From: Thermoclostridium stercorarium subsp. stercorarium DSM 8532
GTDB lineage: Bacteria; Bacillota; Clostridia; DSM-8532
NCBI RefSeq assembly: GCF_000331995.1
Contig: NC_020134.1
Span: forward strand, 967,465-1,031,464
Length of the DNA stretch: 64,000 nucleotides
Direction of reading: 5' to 3'
The notes under the pieces were generated by a model. That model ran no database searches and had not been told where the DNA came from. It saw nothing but the letters and a program-made list of their open reading frames with translations. How positions within the stretch are numbered: the stretch's first letter is position 1; every line of letters starts with the position of its first letter. Positions 34,632 through 42,670 of this stretch are shown one piece after another. Both the position numbers and the translations under genes were made by a program.

Positions 34632-36395
34632 ATGAGTGAAATGGTAACATTGACTATAGATGGTGTGGAAGTTAAGGCGCCTGCCGGTTCTACCGTCCTT
34701 GAGGCAGCAAAACTGGCAGGAATAAGAATACCCACTCTGTGCTATTTAAAGGGAATTAATGAAATCGGCGCATGCCGTATATGCGTCGTTGACGTGGGTG
34801 CGAGGAGCCTCCAGGCCGCATGCGTGTATCCGGTTTCAGAAGGCCTGAAGGTTGTAACAAATTCACCAAAAGTAAGAGAGGCAAGAAAGGTAACACTTGA
34901 ACTGATTCTTTCAAATCATGAGAGGACATGCCTGACATGCGTACGCAGCGGAAACTGCGAACTGCAGCAGCTGGCAAATGAGCTTAACGTGGGAGAGATA
35001 CGCTTTGACGGTGAAAGAACCGATTTGCCGGTAGACGACTTGTCGCCGTCGGTTGTAAGAGATCCCAACAAATGCGTACTGTGCCGCAGATGCATAAGCG
35101 TATGTAATAACGTTCAGAGCGTTGCCGCCATTGGAACTGCAGAAAGAGGATTTAAGACCGTTATTGCTTCTCCGTTCAATATGGCTCTTAAAGACACACC
35201 GTGTGTAAACTGCGGACAGTGCATAAATGTTTGCCCTGTCGGAGCGCTTCGTGAAAAGAGCAGTATAGAAAAAGTATGGGACGCCCTGGCAAATCCCGAT
35301 TTACATGTTGTGGTTCAGACAGCTCCGGCAGTACGTGTGGCAATCGGCGAAGAATTCGGGCTGCCCATCGGAACACGCTGTACCGGGAAAATGGTGGCTG
35401 CACTGAAAAGGCTCGGTTTTGACAAGGTATTTGATACCGACACTGGAGCGGATTTGACAATAATGGAAGAAGGAAACGAGCTCATTCAGAGAATTAAGAA
35501 CGGCGGAAAACTTCCGATGATAACTTCATGCAGCCCCGGATGGATTAAATTCTGCGAACACAATTATCCTGATTTGCTGGACAATCTTTCAACCTGCAAG
35601 TCACCGCAGAATATGTTCGGTGCATTGCTGAAATCCTACTACGCCGAAAAGATGGGAATTGATCCTTCAAAAATATTCGTAGTATCGGTAATGCCGTGTA
35701 CCGCGAAAAAGTTTGAAATTCAGCGTCCTGAGCTTGCGTCAACCGGATATCCTGATGTAGACGTATCCATTACCACCCGCGAGCTTGCCCGTATGATTAA
35801 AGAAGCGGGAATAGACTTTGTAAACCTCCCGGATGAAGAATTTGATGATCCTATGGGCGAAGCTTCAGGTGCAGGAGTTATATTCGGGGCAACCGGCGGT
35901 GTTATGGAAGCGGCATTGAGAACCGTTGTTGACAAGCTCACAGGCAGGGATAATGACAACATTGAATACAAGGAAGTGCGCGGAGAAGAAGGCATTAAAG
36001 TCGCAGAGGTTACATTACCCGACGGAATGACAATACGCGCGGCCGTTGCCCATGGCCTTGGCAACGCAAGAAAACTGCTGGATCAGGTGCGAAACGGAGA
36101 GGCTCAGTATCACTTCATTGAAATAATGGCTTGCCCGGGCGGCTGTGTAAACGGAGGAGGCCAGCCTATTCAGCCGGCAAGGGTAAGAAATACCATTGAT
36201 ATCAGGACTGAAAGGGCAAAAGGCTTATACAGCGAAGACGAAGCAATGACTATACGAAAGTCTCATAAGAACCCGAGAATCCAGAAGATATACGAAGAAT
36301 TCCTCGGCGAACCCGGAAGCCATAAGGCTCACGAGCTGCTGCACACTCATTATTATGCCCGTGAAAATTACCCCGAAGAGTGCAGCAGAATATAA
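34632..36395 (+). CDS. hndD: [FeFe]-hydrogenase catalytic subunit (HydA/HndD)
   Basis: This 587-residue enzyme reduces protons to H2. N-terminal [2Fe-2S] cysteines are C37, C48, C51 and C64, and the His-ligated [4Fe-4S] site is H96/C100/C103/C109. Two [4Fe-4S] motifs are C148-C158 and C191-C201. The H-cluster motifs are TSCSPGW (C300), MPCTAKK (C356) and MACPGGCVNGG (C501, C505). Motif L1 has Ser where the classic TSCCP has a second Cys. A C-terminal small-subunit-like domain completes it. The length fits three/four-subunit bifurcating enzymes (HydABC/HndABCD), which use ferredoxin and NADH together. Maturases HydE, F and G are not in the window. Confidence 0.96.
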   Translation: MSEMVTLTIDGVEVKAPAGSTVLEAAKLAGIRIPTLCYLKGINEIGACRICVVDVGARSLQAACVYPVSEGLKVVTNSPKVREARKVTLELILSNHERTCLTCVRSGNCELQQLANELNVGEIRFDGERTDLPVDDLSPSVVRDPNKCVLCRRCISVCNNVQSVAAIGTAERGFKTVIASPFNMALKDTPCVNCGQCINVCPVGALREKSSIEKVWDALANPDLHVVVQTAPAVRVAIGEEFGLPIGTRCTGKMVAALKRLGFDKVFDTDTGADLTIMEEGNELIQRIKNGGKLPMITSCSPGWIKFCEHNYPDLLDNLSTCKSPQNMFGALLKSYYAEKMGIDPSKIFVVSVMPCTAKKFEIQRPELASTGYPDVDVSITTRELARMIKEAGIDFVNLPDEEFDDPMGEASGAGVIFGATGGVMEAALRTVVDKLTGRDNDNIEYKEVRGEEGIKVAEVTLPDGMTIRAAVAHGLGNARKLLDQVRNGEAQYHFIEIMACPGGCVNGGGQPIQPARVRNTIDIRTERAKGLYSEDEAMTIRKSHKNPRIQKIYEEFLGEPGSHKAHELLHTHYYARENYPEECSRI

Positions 36396-36426
36396 GACGG
36401 TAATAAAGAAATATGGGAAAATATGC

Positions 36427-36457
36427 AGGAGGCTGAAGTTTCGGCCTCCTTTGCTTT
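36427..36457 (+). terminator. Probable terminator of the hydrogenase operon
   Basis: AGGAGGC (36427-36433) and GCCTCCT (36444-36450) form a stem with a 10-nt loop. The following T tract is interrupted (TTTGCTTTA), so efficiency is uncertain. Confidence 0.6.
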
Positions 36458-36513
36458 ATATCCCGCTTATTTGTGTTGAATCGCAAACTCATGCGGTACT
36501 TCGAAACAGGCTT

Positions 36514-37155
36514 TCATGTTGCGTTGGTTTCTCTTTCGTCGTTGCCGATTATCGGTACCGCATTCGCCGGTGTGTCGTCCTTCAGGTTCAAGTCTTCTGT
36601 TATGGGTTTTGACGGGGTTAAGGAGCCGATTATTTCATTGGAATCATTTATTATCTCAAGATTGTCCGGAAGCACAAGATCGCCTATTTTCAGGCACTCT
36701 CCGATTTCCATGTCCGAAATGTTCACCTGAATATATTCAGGAATGTCCTGCGGCAGACCTTTTACCGTGATATGGCTGAGCTGCTGGTTAAATACTGCGC
36801 CGTTGCGTTCATGCTTGGATTTCCCGACAATTTTTACAGGTACTTCGGCTTCGCGTTCCTCATCCAGCGAAACACGGTGCAAATCCACGTGCAGAAATTC
36901 CCTCTTTATCGGGTCAACCTGAATGTCCTGGATTACGGCCGGGATGTTTTGCTCGTTTAGTGTTATACTGTACACGGTGCTCTGGCCGTAATTTTTCAGA
37001 GTGTGGAATAGGTCGGTATTTTTGATCTGAATAGGGGTAGGCTCCATGTCTTTGCCGTAAACTATCCCGGGAATGTATCCGCTGTTTCTCAGTCTGTTTG
37101 CGCTGCCGTTTCCTATGGTGTTTCTCACCTGTACGTTAAGATTTATATTATTCAT
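36514..37155 (-). CDS. rplY: 50S ribosomal protein L25/general stress protein Ctc
   Basis: This 213-residue two-domain L25 (CTC) protein has an N-terminal 5S rRNA-binding domain (about residues 1-95, with ANRLRNSGYIPGIVYGK). A C-terminal TL5-type beta domain follows (about 100-190, with NISDMEIGECLKIGDLVLP), then an acidic tail. It binds 5S rRNA in the large ribosomal subunit. AAGGAGGT precedes the ATG. It is monocistronic and convergent with the hydrogenase operon. Confidence 0.95.
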   Translation of the reverse strand: MNNINLNVQVRNTIGNGSANRLRNSGYIPGIVYGKDMEPTPIQIKNTDLFHTLKNYGQSTVYSITLNEQNIPAVIQDIQVDPIKREFLHVDLHRVSLDEEREAEVPVKIVGKSKHERNGAVFNQQLSHITVKGLPQDIPEYIQVNISDMEIGECLKIGDLVLPDNLEIINDSNEIIGSLTPSKPITEDLNLKDDTPANAVPIIGNDERETNAT

Positions 37156-37387
37156 TTCAGACCTCCTTATTTTAAATTTGTCAAAAAAATTAAATAATAT
37201 TTCTGAAATTAAAATGTTAAATTATATCTGAAATTATATCCGGATATGGTGAGTTTTAATCGGCCGGGACGGGAAATGGGGTTCTTTGTGTTTGAATACG
37301 TTTTTAAATAATTGAATTATTGAGGTTATTATGATATGTATATATTAAGGGTTTTTTACATAAACAGCAAAGGCGGTGATAGCTAAA
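37156..37387. other. Divergent intergenic region of rplY and the pectin cluster, with a 15-bp palindrome
   Basis: Very AT-rich, with TATAAT-like elements on both strands that should serve rplY. A perfect palindrome AATAATT-g-AATTATT lies at 37307-37321 upstream of the TIM-barrel gene and could be an operator. The Shine-Dalgarno-like GGTGAT at 37375-37380 supports ATG 37388 for the next gene. Confidence 0.4.
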
Positions 37388-38218
37388 ATGATAGGCATTC
37401 GTGCGCACGATGTCGGGAAAATGCCGGTAAGGGATCTTGCAAGGGAAATTGCGCGAAGAGGATTCCGATGTACACATTTGGCCCTTCATAAAGCCATTAC
37501 CGATTACGATTTTTCTCTTGGGAAATTGAATCCCGGTATGGCAAGGGAAATAAGGGAAGCATTTTATAAGGAAAATGTATACATTTCTGTTCTTGGCTGT
37601 TATATTAATCCCGTGCATCCGGATGAGAAAATAAGAAGGGAACAGCTTGAGCGGTTTAAGGAACACATTCGTTTTGCCCGTGATTTTGGTTGCAGCATTG
37701 TTGCGACTGAAACCGGTTCATTGAACGCTGATTTTTCGTATACTCCTGAAAACAGTTCACCAAAAGCTTTTGAGATGATTGTTAATAGTGTTGCGGAGCT
37801 GGTTGAGGAAGCCGAGAAGTTCGGAGTTATTGTATGCATTGAAGGAGTTACGACCCATACCGTATCAAGCCCCAAAATAATGAAAAAGGTGCTGGATGAA
37901 ATTAAATCCAATAATCTGCAGGTTCTTTTTGATCCTGTCAATTTACTGGACGCGAATAATATAGACAATCAGAGGGAAATGATAAGTGAAGCCTTCGAAT
38001 TATTCGGCGACAGGATTCTTGTTATTCACGCGAAAGACCTTATTATTGAAAACAACGTCAAAAGGACCGTTCCGGTAGGAAAGGGGCTTTTGGATTTCCA
38101 GTTCCTTTTTAAGCATATTAAAGCGCGAAAGCCCGGAATCGACATACTCATTGAAGATCTGAAACCAGAGGCAATGGAATACAGCAGGAGTTTTATTGAA
38201 CGTCTGCTGGAAGAATAA
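37388..38218 (+). CDS. Sugar phosphate isomerase/epimerase-like TIM-barrel protein
   Basis: This 276-residue protein of the xylose isomerase-like TIM-barrel (AP endonuclease 2) superfamily shows the metal-binding pattern. The residues are Glu in VCIEGVTTH, Asp in LFDPVNL, His in VIHAKD and Glu in IDILIEDL. Such enzymes isomerise or epimerise sugars, keto-sugars or inositol derivatives; the substrate is not readable. I prefer ATG 37388 over GTG 37376 from Shine-Dalgarno spacing. It is 23 bp upstream of a GH43 gene and heads the pectin cluster. It may therefore process uronate or pentose products released by the enzymes downstream. Confidence 0.8.
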   Translation: MIGIRAHDVGKMPVRDLAREIARRGFRCTHLALHKAITDYDFSLGKLNPGMAREIREAFYKENVYISVLGCYINPVHPDEKIRREQLERFKEHIRFARDFGCSIVATETGSLNADFSYTPENSSPKAFEMIVNSVAELVEEAEKFGVIVCIEGVTTHTVSSPKIMKKVLDEIKSNNLQVLFDPVNLLDANNIDNQREMISEAFELFGDRILVIHAKDLIIENNVKRTVPVGKGLLDFQFLFKHIKARKPGIDILIEDLKPEAMEYSRSFIERLLEE

Positions 38219-38241
38219 AAATAAAGAGGGAGGTATTTACC

Positions 38242-39819
38242 TTGAAAAATAACTCTTCAGAACCAGTATGGCAGGGAGATCTTGAAAACGGTTATTACAG
38301 GAATCCGATTCTGTTCGGTGATTACTCAGACCCTGACGTAATCCGCGTAGGCGACGATTATTACATGGTGGCTTCAAGTTTTAACTACATGCCCGGGTTA
38401 CCCGTGCTTCATTCAAAGGATTTGGTGAACTGGAAAGTAATCAGTTATGTGGTTGAAAGGCTTCCGTTCCCGAATTATGATAAACCTGAATACGGAAAAG
38501 GTGTTTGGGCGCCAAGCATACGTTTTCATGACGGCAAATTCTGGGTGTTCTTTGCCACGCCTGACGAAGGAATTTTTATGTCAACTACCACCGATCCGTA
38601 TAAAGGCTGGGCACCTCTGACCCATGTCAAAAAGACAAGAGGTTGGATTGATCCATGCCCGTTCTGGGATGACGACGGGAATGCGTATCTTGTAAGCGCT
38701 TTCGCAAAAAGCAGGATTGGGTTCAAGAGCATCCTGCATCTGTCCCGGATGAGTCCTGACGGTACCTGTCTTCTCGATGAGGGAGTTCATATATTTGACG
38801 GCAATCTGAACCATCACACCATTGAAGGGCCAAAAATGTATAAAAGAAACGGCTATTATTACATTTTTGCTCCTGCAGGAGGGGTAAAAACAGGATGGCA
38901 GACGGTTTTACGCTCCAAAAATATATACGGACCGTATGAGGACAGAATAGTAATGCATCAGGGAAAAACCAATGTAAACGGCCCTCACCAAGGCGGTTGG
39001 GTTGAAACTCAAACAGGAGAACACTGGTTCATACATTTTCAGGACAGAGGGCCTTACGGAAGGATTGTGCATCTGCAGCCTATGGTATGGGTTGACGACT
39101 GGCCGGTTATAGGTAAGGACACCGAAAACTGCGGTACGGGTGAACCCGTGGACGTATATAAAAAGCCTGACGTGGGAGGAGTATTTCCTGTTCAGGTTCC
39201 TGAGACCTCCGATGATTTTGACAAAAATAAGCTTGGCCTTCAGTGGCAGTGGAATGCCAACCCTCAGGAAAAATGGTACTCACTGACCGAAAGAGATGGC
39301 TTTTTACGCCTTTATGCACTGAATAATTCCAATGAAAGCGGACTTCTGTACCATGCTCCTAATATACTGACCCAGCTGTTTCAGGCACCGGAGTTCACCG
39401 CTTCCGCAAAGCTTGAATTTTCACCTGCACAAACCGGAGACAAAGCCGGTTTGGTGATACTCGGGGATGAATACATGTATCTGACGATAGAAAAAACGGA
39501 AGAAGGCAACAAAGTTGCCTGCATTTATGGTTCACCCTCCGAAAACGGCTACAGAGAAGAGGTTTTGGAATCCCGTACTGCTGAAAGTACCACGGTAATA
39601 TTCCGGGTTGATGTACGGAATGGGGCGGTATGCTCATTCAGCTTCAGTTATGACGGTGAAAATTTTGTTAACGCAGGCAGGGATTTTAACGCAACCGCAG
39701 GCAGCTGGGTGGGTGCGAAACTGGGTATATTTGCGATGAATACATATTCCGACAGTAAAGGTTTCGCTGATTTCGACTGGGTGATTGTAGGAAAGCCCGG
39801 TAGTACCGGCAGAGGATAA
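38242..39819 (+). CDS. Glycoside hydrolase family 43 (beta-xylosidase/arabinofuranosidase type)
   Basis: This 525-residue enzyme is a five-bladed beta-propeller with an inverting active site. The predicted triad is D30 (YSDPDVIRVG), D137 (GWIDPCPFWDDDG) and E195 (HHTIEGPKMY). A C-terminal beta-sandwich of about 190 residues (from residue 320) resembles the domain found in large GH43 xylosidases. There is no signal peptide, so it works inside the cell on imported oligosaccharides. TTG start with GGGAGG 8 nt upstream. It is the second gene of a four-gene cluster with GH105 and GH28 enzymes. Whether it removes xylose or arabinose cannot be decided. Confidence 0.92.
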   Translation: MKNNSSEPVWQGDLENGYYRNPILFGDYSDPDVIRVGDDYYMVASSFNYMPGLPVLHSKDLVNWKVISYVVERLPFPNYDKPEYGKGVWAPSIRFHDGKFWVFFATPDEGIFMSTTTDPYKGWAPLTHVKKTRGWIDPCPFWDDDGNAYLVSAFAKSRIGFKSILHLSRMSPDGTCLLDEGVHIFDGNLNHHTIEGPKMYKRNGYYYIFAPAGGVKTGWQTVLRSKNIYGPYEDRIVMHQGKTNVNGPHQGGWVETQTGEHWFIHFQDRGPYGRIVHLQPMVWVDDWPVIGKDTENCGTGEPVDVYKKPDVGGVFPVQVPETSDDFDKNKLGLQWQWNANPQEKWYSLTERDGFLRLYALNNSNESGLLYHAPNILTQLFQAPEFTASAKLEFSPAQTGDKAGLVILGDEYMYLTIEKTEEGNKVACIYGSPSENGYREEVLESRTAESTTVIFRVDVRNGAVCSFSFSYDGENFVNAGRDFNATAGSWVGAKLGIFAMNTYSDSKGFADFDWVIVGKPGSTGRG

Positions 39820-39841
39820 TATTGTTTCGAGAGGTGATATT

Positions 39842-40936
39842 ATGAAGAAATACGACAATAATTACGGCGTAAGAATGTGTGATTCGGTTATAAAAAGGCA
39901 CAGACTGCTTCCGGTTAAATGGTCATATGACTACGGAGTAGTATTTGAGGGTATGGAAAAAATCTGGCTTAAAACAGGCGATGAAAAATATTTCAGGTAC
40001 ATTAAGGACAATATGGATATTTACGTGGATTCCCACGGATATATAGGCCATTATCAGCCCCATGAATATAACATAGATAATGTAAAAAACGGCAGGACCA
40101 TTCTGATGCTCTACAGAAATACCGGTGAGAAAAAATACAAGCTTGCGGCAAGTTTGATACGCGAGCAGTTGAGACGCCATCCCCGTACGAAAGAGGGAGG
40201 CTTCTGGCACAAAATGATATATCCTTATCAGATGTGGCTGGACGGGCTTTATATGGGACAGCCGTTCTACTGCGAGTACGGAAAGCTGTTCAATGAGCCC
40301 GACATTTTTGACGATGTGGCGCATCAGATAATTTTAATGTATGAAAAGGCGAAGGATCCCAAAACCGGGCTTTTGTACCATGGTTATGATGAATCAAGGG
40401 GAATGAAATGGGCCGATGATAAAACCGGATGTTCGCCGCATTTCTGGGGAAGAGCAGTGGGCTGGTACACAATGGCCATAGTTGACGTTCTGGACAATTT
40501 CCCCGAAAATCATGAGAAACGTGATAGAATTTGCGAAATATTCAAAAATGTAATTGATGCCGTCATAAAGGTCCAGGATGAAGAAACCGGTCTCTGGTGG
40601 CAGATCCTCGACATGGGCGGAAGGGAAGGAAACTACCTTGAATCGTCCTGTTCGGCAATGTTTGTATATTCCATTGCAAAAGGTATACGCCTCGGCATAC
40701 TGGACGAGAGTTATTCCGTATACTGTGAAAAAGGGTATGAAGGCATTATCCGCCGCTTTGTAAAGGAGAACGAGGACGGTTGTCTGGACTATATCGACAC
40801 CTGCCAGGTCGCAGGCCTTGGAAACAATCCGTATCGTGACGGATCTTACGAATACTATATCAGCGAACCCAGAGTGGCCAACGACTTTAAGGGAGTCGGA
40901 GCCTTTATCCTTGCATGCTCTGAAATGGAAAAATAA
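39842..40936 (+). CDS. Glycoside hydrolase family 105 (unsaturated rhamnogalacturonyl hydrolase)
   Basis: The 364-residue (alpha/alpha)6-barrel enzyme has no signal peptide. The catalytic Asp is D134 in MWLDGLYMG, as in YteR/YesR. Other conserved parts are HFWGRAVGWYTMA and the C-terminal VANDFKGVGAF. GH105 enzymes hydrate the unsaturated uronic acid left by lyase cleavage of pectin and release it. GAGAGGTGATATT precedes the ATG. It lies 22 bp after GH43 and 45 bp before GH28, so it is co-transcribed. It indicates that pectin lyase products enter the cell. Confidence 0.93.
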   Translation: MKKYDNNYGVRMCDSVIKRHRLLPVKWSYDYGVVFEGMEKIWLKTGDEKYFRYIKDNMDIYVDSHGYIGHYQPHEYNIDNVKNGRTILMLYRNTGEKKYKLAASLIREQLRRHPRTKEGGFWHKMIYPYQMWLDGLYMGQPFYCEYGKLFNEPDIFDDVAHQIILMYEKAKDPKTGLLYHGYDESRGMKWADDKTGCSPHFWGRAVGWYTMAIVDVLDNFPENHEKRDRICEIFKNVIDAVIKVQDEETGLWWQILDMGGREGNYLESSCSAMFVYSIAKGIRLGILDESYSVYCEKGYEGIIRRFVKENEDGCLDYIDTCQVAGLGNNPYRDGSYEYYISEPRVANDFKGVGAFILACSEMEK

Positions 40937-40981
40937 AAAATATAAATAAAAAAATAATAAATTCATACGGGAGTGAAAAAT

Positions 40982-42274
40982 ATGAGCTATACTACGGTTT
41001 TTAACATAACTGATTTTGGTGCGGTCCCAGACGGAAAAACCCTGTGCACCGAAGCGTTCAAAAAAGCAGTAAAAAAATGTGAAGAAGCGGGCGGCGGAAC
41101 AATATATGTACCTGCCGGAAAGTTCCTGACAGGTCCCATACACCTGGTCAGCAACACAAACCTTCATATTGATGCAGGCGCGGTTCTGCTGTTCAGCCAG
41201 AATATTGAAGACTATCCTCTGGTTTATTCCCGCTGGGAGGGGGAGGAAGCGGAGGTTTACTCTCCTCTGATTTACGGCGACAAAGTGGAGAACGTTTCAA
41301 TCACAGGCCACGGGACGCTGGACGGCCAGGGCGAGCCCTGGTGGAGGCTGCAGAGAGAGAAGCAGCTTAAATATCCGCGGCCGAGATTCATATGTTTCCA
41401 GGAAAGTGAACGTGTACTGATACAGGGAATTAAGATTATTAATTCACCCGCATGGACAATAAACCCTGTAAGATGCAACAACGTTGTGATTGACGGAATT
41501 ACAATCAAGAACCCTGCCGATTCTCCGAACACCGACGGTATAAACCCCGATTCGTGCAGAAACGTGCGCATTACAAACTGCTATATCAGTGTAGGCGATG
41601 ACTGTGTAGCGATTAAATCAGGAGTGGAATACAGCAAATACAGAATTCCGTGTGAAAACATAACCATAACCAACTGCACGATGTTGGACGGTCACGGCGG
41701 AGTTGTAATCGGAAGCGAAATGAGCGGCTGTGTGCGTAATATTACCATTTCCAACTGCGTATTCGAGGGAACCGACAGGGGAATCCGCATAAAAACCAGA
41801 CGCGGTCGCGGCGGAGTGGTAGAAGACATCCGTGTAAGCAATATCATTATGAAGAAGGTAATGTGCCCTCTGGTAATGAATATGTATTATTTCTGCGGAA
41901 AAGGCGGAAAGGAACCCATTGTAAAGGATAAGAATCCTCATCCTGTAAATGAAGGGACGCCTGTTTTCAGAAGGGTTCATCTGAGCAATATATCAGCAAG
42001 GGAAGCAGGGGCATGTGCGGGTTTCTTCTACGGCCTGCCCGAAATGCCAATCGAGGATATCAGTTTCCATGATGTATACATTCATATGGCCGATGATGCA
42101 AAACCCGACAGGCCCGCAATGATGGACGATCTTGAACCAATGCAGAAAAAGGGAATATACATGAACAACGTAAAGAATGCGGTATTCAGCAATGTGAAAA
42201 TTACAAATCATGAAGGAAAGGCATTTACGATAGAAAATTGTGAAAATATCAGATTAACCGACTGCACTGAGTAA
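40982..42274 (+). CDS. Glycoside hydrolase family 28 (polygalacturonase-type, cytoplasmic)
   Basis: The 430-residue right-handed parallel beta-helix enzyme carries all four GH28 motifs: NTDGINPDS, GDDCVAIKSG, GHGGVVIGSE and RIKTRRGRGG. It lacks a signal peptide, so an exo-acting galacturonidase on imported oligomers is more likely than an endo-enzyme. ATG 40982 lies 8 nt after GGGAG; GTG 40973 is too close. It is the last gene of the cluster, with a strong terminator 10 bp after the stop. Confidence 0.94.
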   Translation: MSYTTVFNITDFGAVPDGKTLCTEAFKKAVKKCEEAGGGTIYVPAGKFLTGPIHLVSNTNLHIDAGAVLLFSQNIEDYPLVYSRWEGEEAEVYSPLIYGDKVENVSITGHGTLDGQGEPWWRLQREKQLKYPRPRFICFQESERVLIQGIKIINSPAWTINPVRCNNVVIDGITIKNPADSPNTDGINPDSCRNVRITNCYISVGDDCVAIKSGVEYSKYRIPCENITITNCTMLDGHGGVVIGSEMSGCVRNITISNCVFEGTDRGIRIKTRRGRGGVVEDIRVSNIIMKKVMCPLVMNMYYFCGKGGKEPIVKDKNPHPVNEGTPVFRRVHLSNISAREAGACAGFFYGLPEMPIEDISFHDVYIHMADDAKPDRPAMMDDLEPMQKKGIYMNNVKNAVFSNVKITNHEGKAFTIENCENIRLTDCTE

Positions 42275-42284
42275 ACGGCAGAAG

Positions 42285-42317
42285 CAAAAGAACCGGCAAC
42301 AGTTGCCGGTTCTTTTG
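42285..42317 (+). terminator. Terminator of the pectin cluster
   Basis: A 16-nt perfect inverted repeat (42285-42300 with 42302-42317; core AACCGGCAAC/GTTGCCGGTT) with TTTT at the end. Confidence 0.93.
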
Positions 42318-42670
42318 TGAACGCGGTATTTTCCCGCTTATCGCCCCTTTTTGCCTCTGTCAGACAAGCCATGGACAAATATGCCTTAATAATCGTCTTT
42401 CCTAATTGCAGACCAATTCGTTGAAAAATTTTTCACTGATCTTAACTGATCATAAAAATACATTCTTCTTATACGGCCGGCAAAGGTGAAAACGCATGAA
42501 CCGGTGCGAACCTGGCAATTCCCCGCATGATCGAAAAACCTAATTTTCTGGTACAAGATAAAAAAACAGGGTAATCTATATATAGTGTTTGTCATTTCTT
42601 CCTGGAATACATGGATTGCAATTTGTTAAGGAACAATATGGATTTCTGTCAGAAAAGCCGAGGTGATATC
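42318..42670 (+). other. 350-bp region upstream of copA, no supported gene, possible structured leader
   Basis: No gene with a ribosome binding site is present. Between about 42470 and 42530 the sequence is GC-rich compared with its surroundings. It contains CGCATGA twice (42493 and 42524) and a small hairpin with a GCGA tetraloop (42501-42515). I could not match it to a known riboswitch or to CsoR/CopY operators. The last 100 bp are AT-rich and should contain the copA promoter. Confidence 0.35.

Noticed and set aside
42501-42515. Sequence resembling a tRNA T-arm (CCGGTGCGAACCTGG)
   Set aside because: No acceptor stem, D-arm or anticodon arm can be formed around it.
42386-42595. A 69-codon minus-strand frame upstream of copA
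   Set aside because: It looks somewhat like the end of a transposase-type protein, but I see no matching family, ribosome binding site or inverted repeats.
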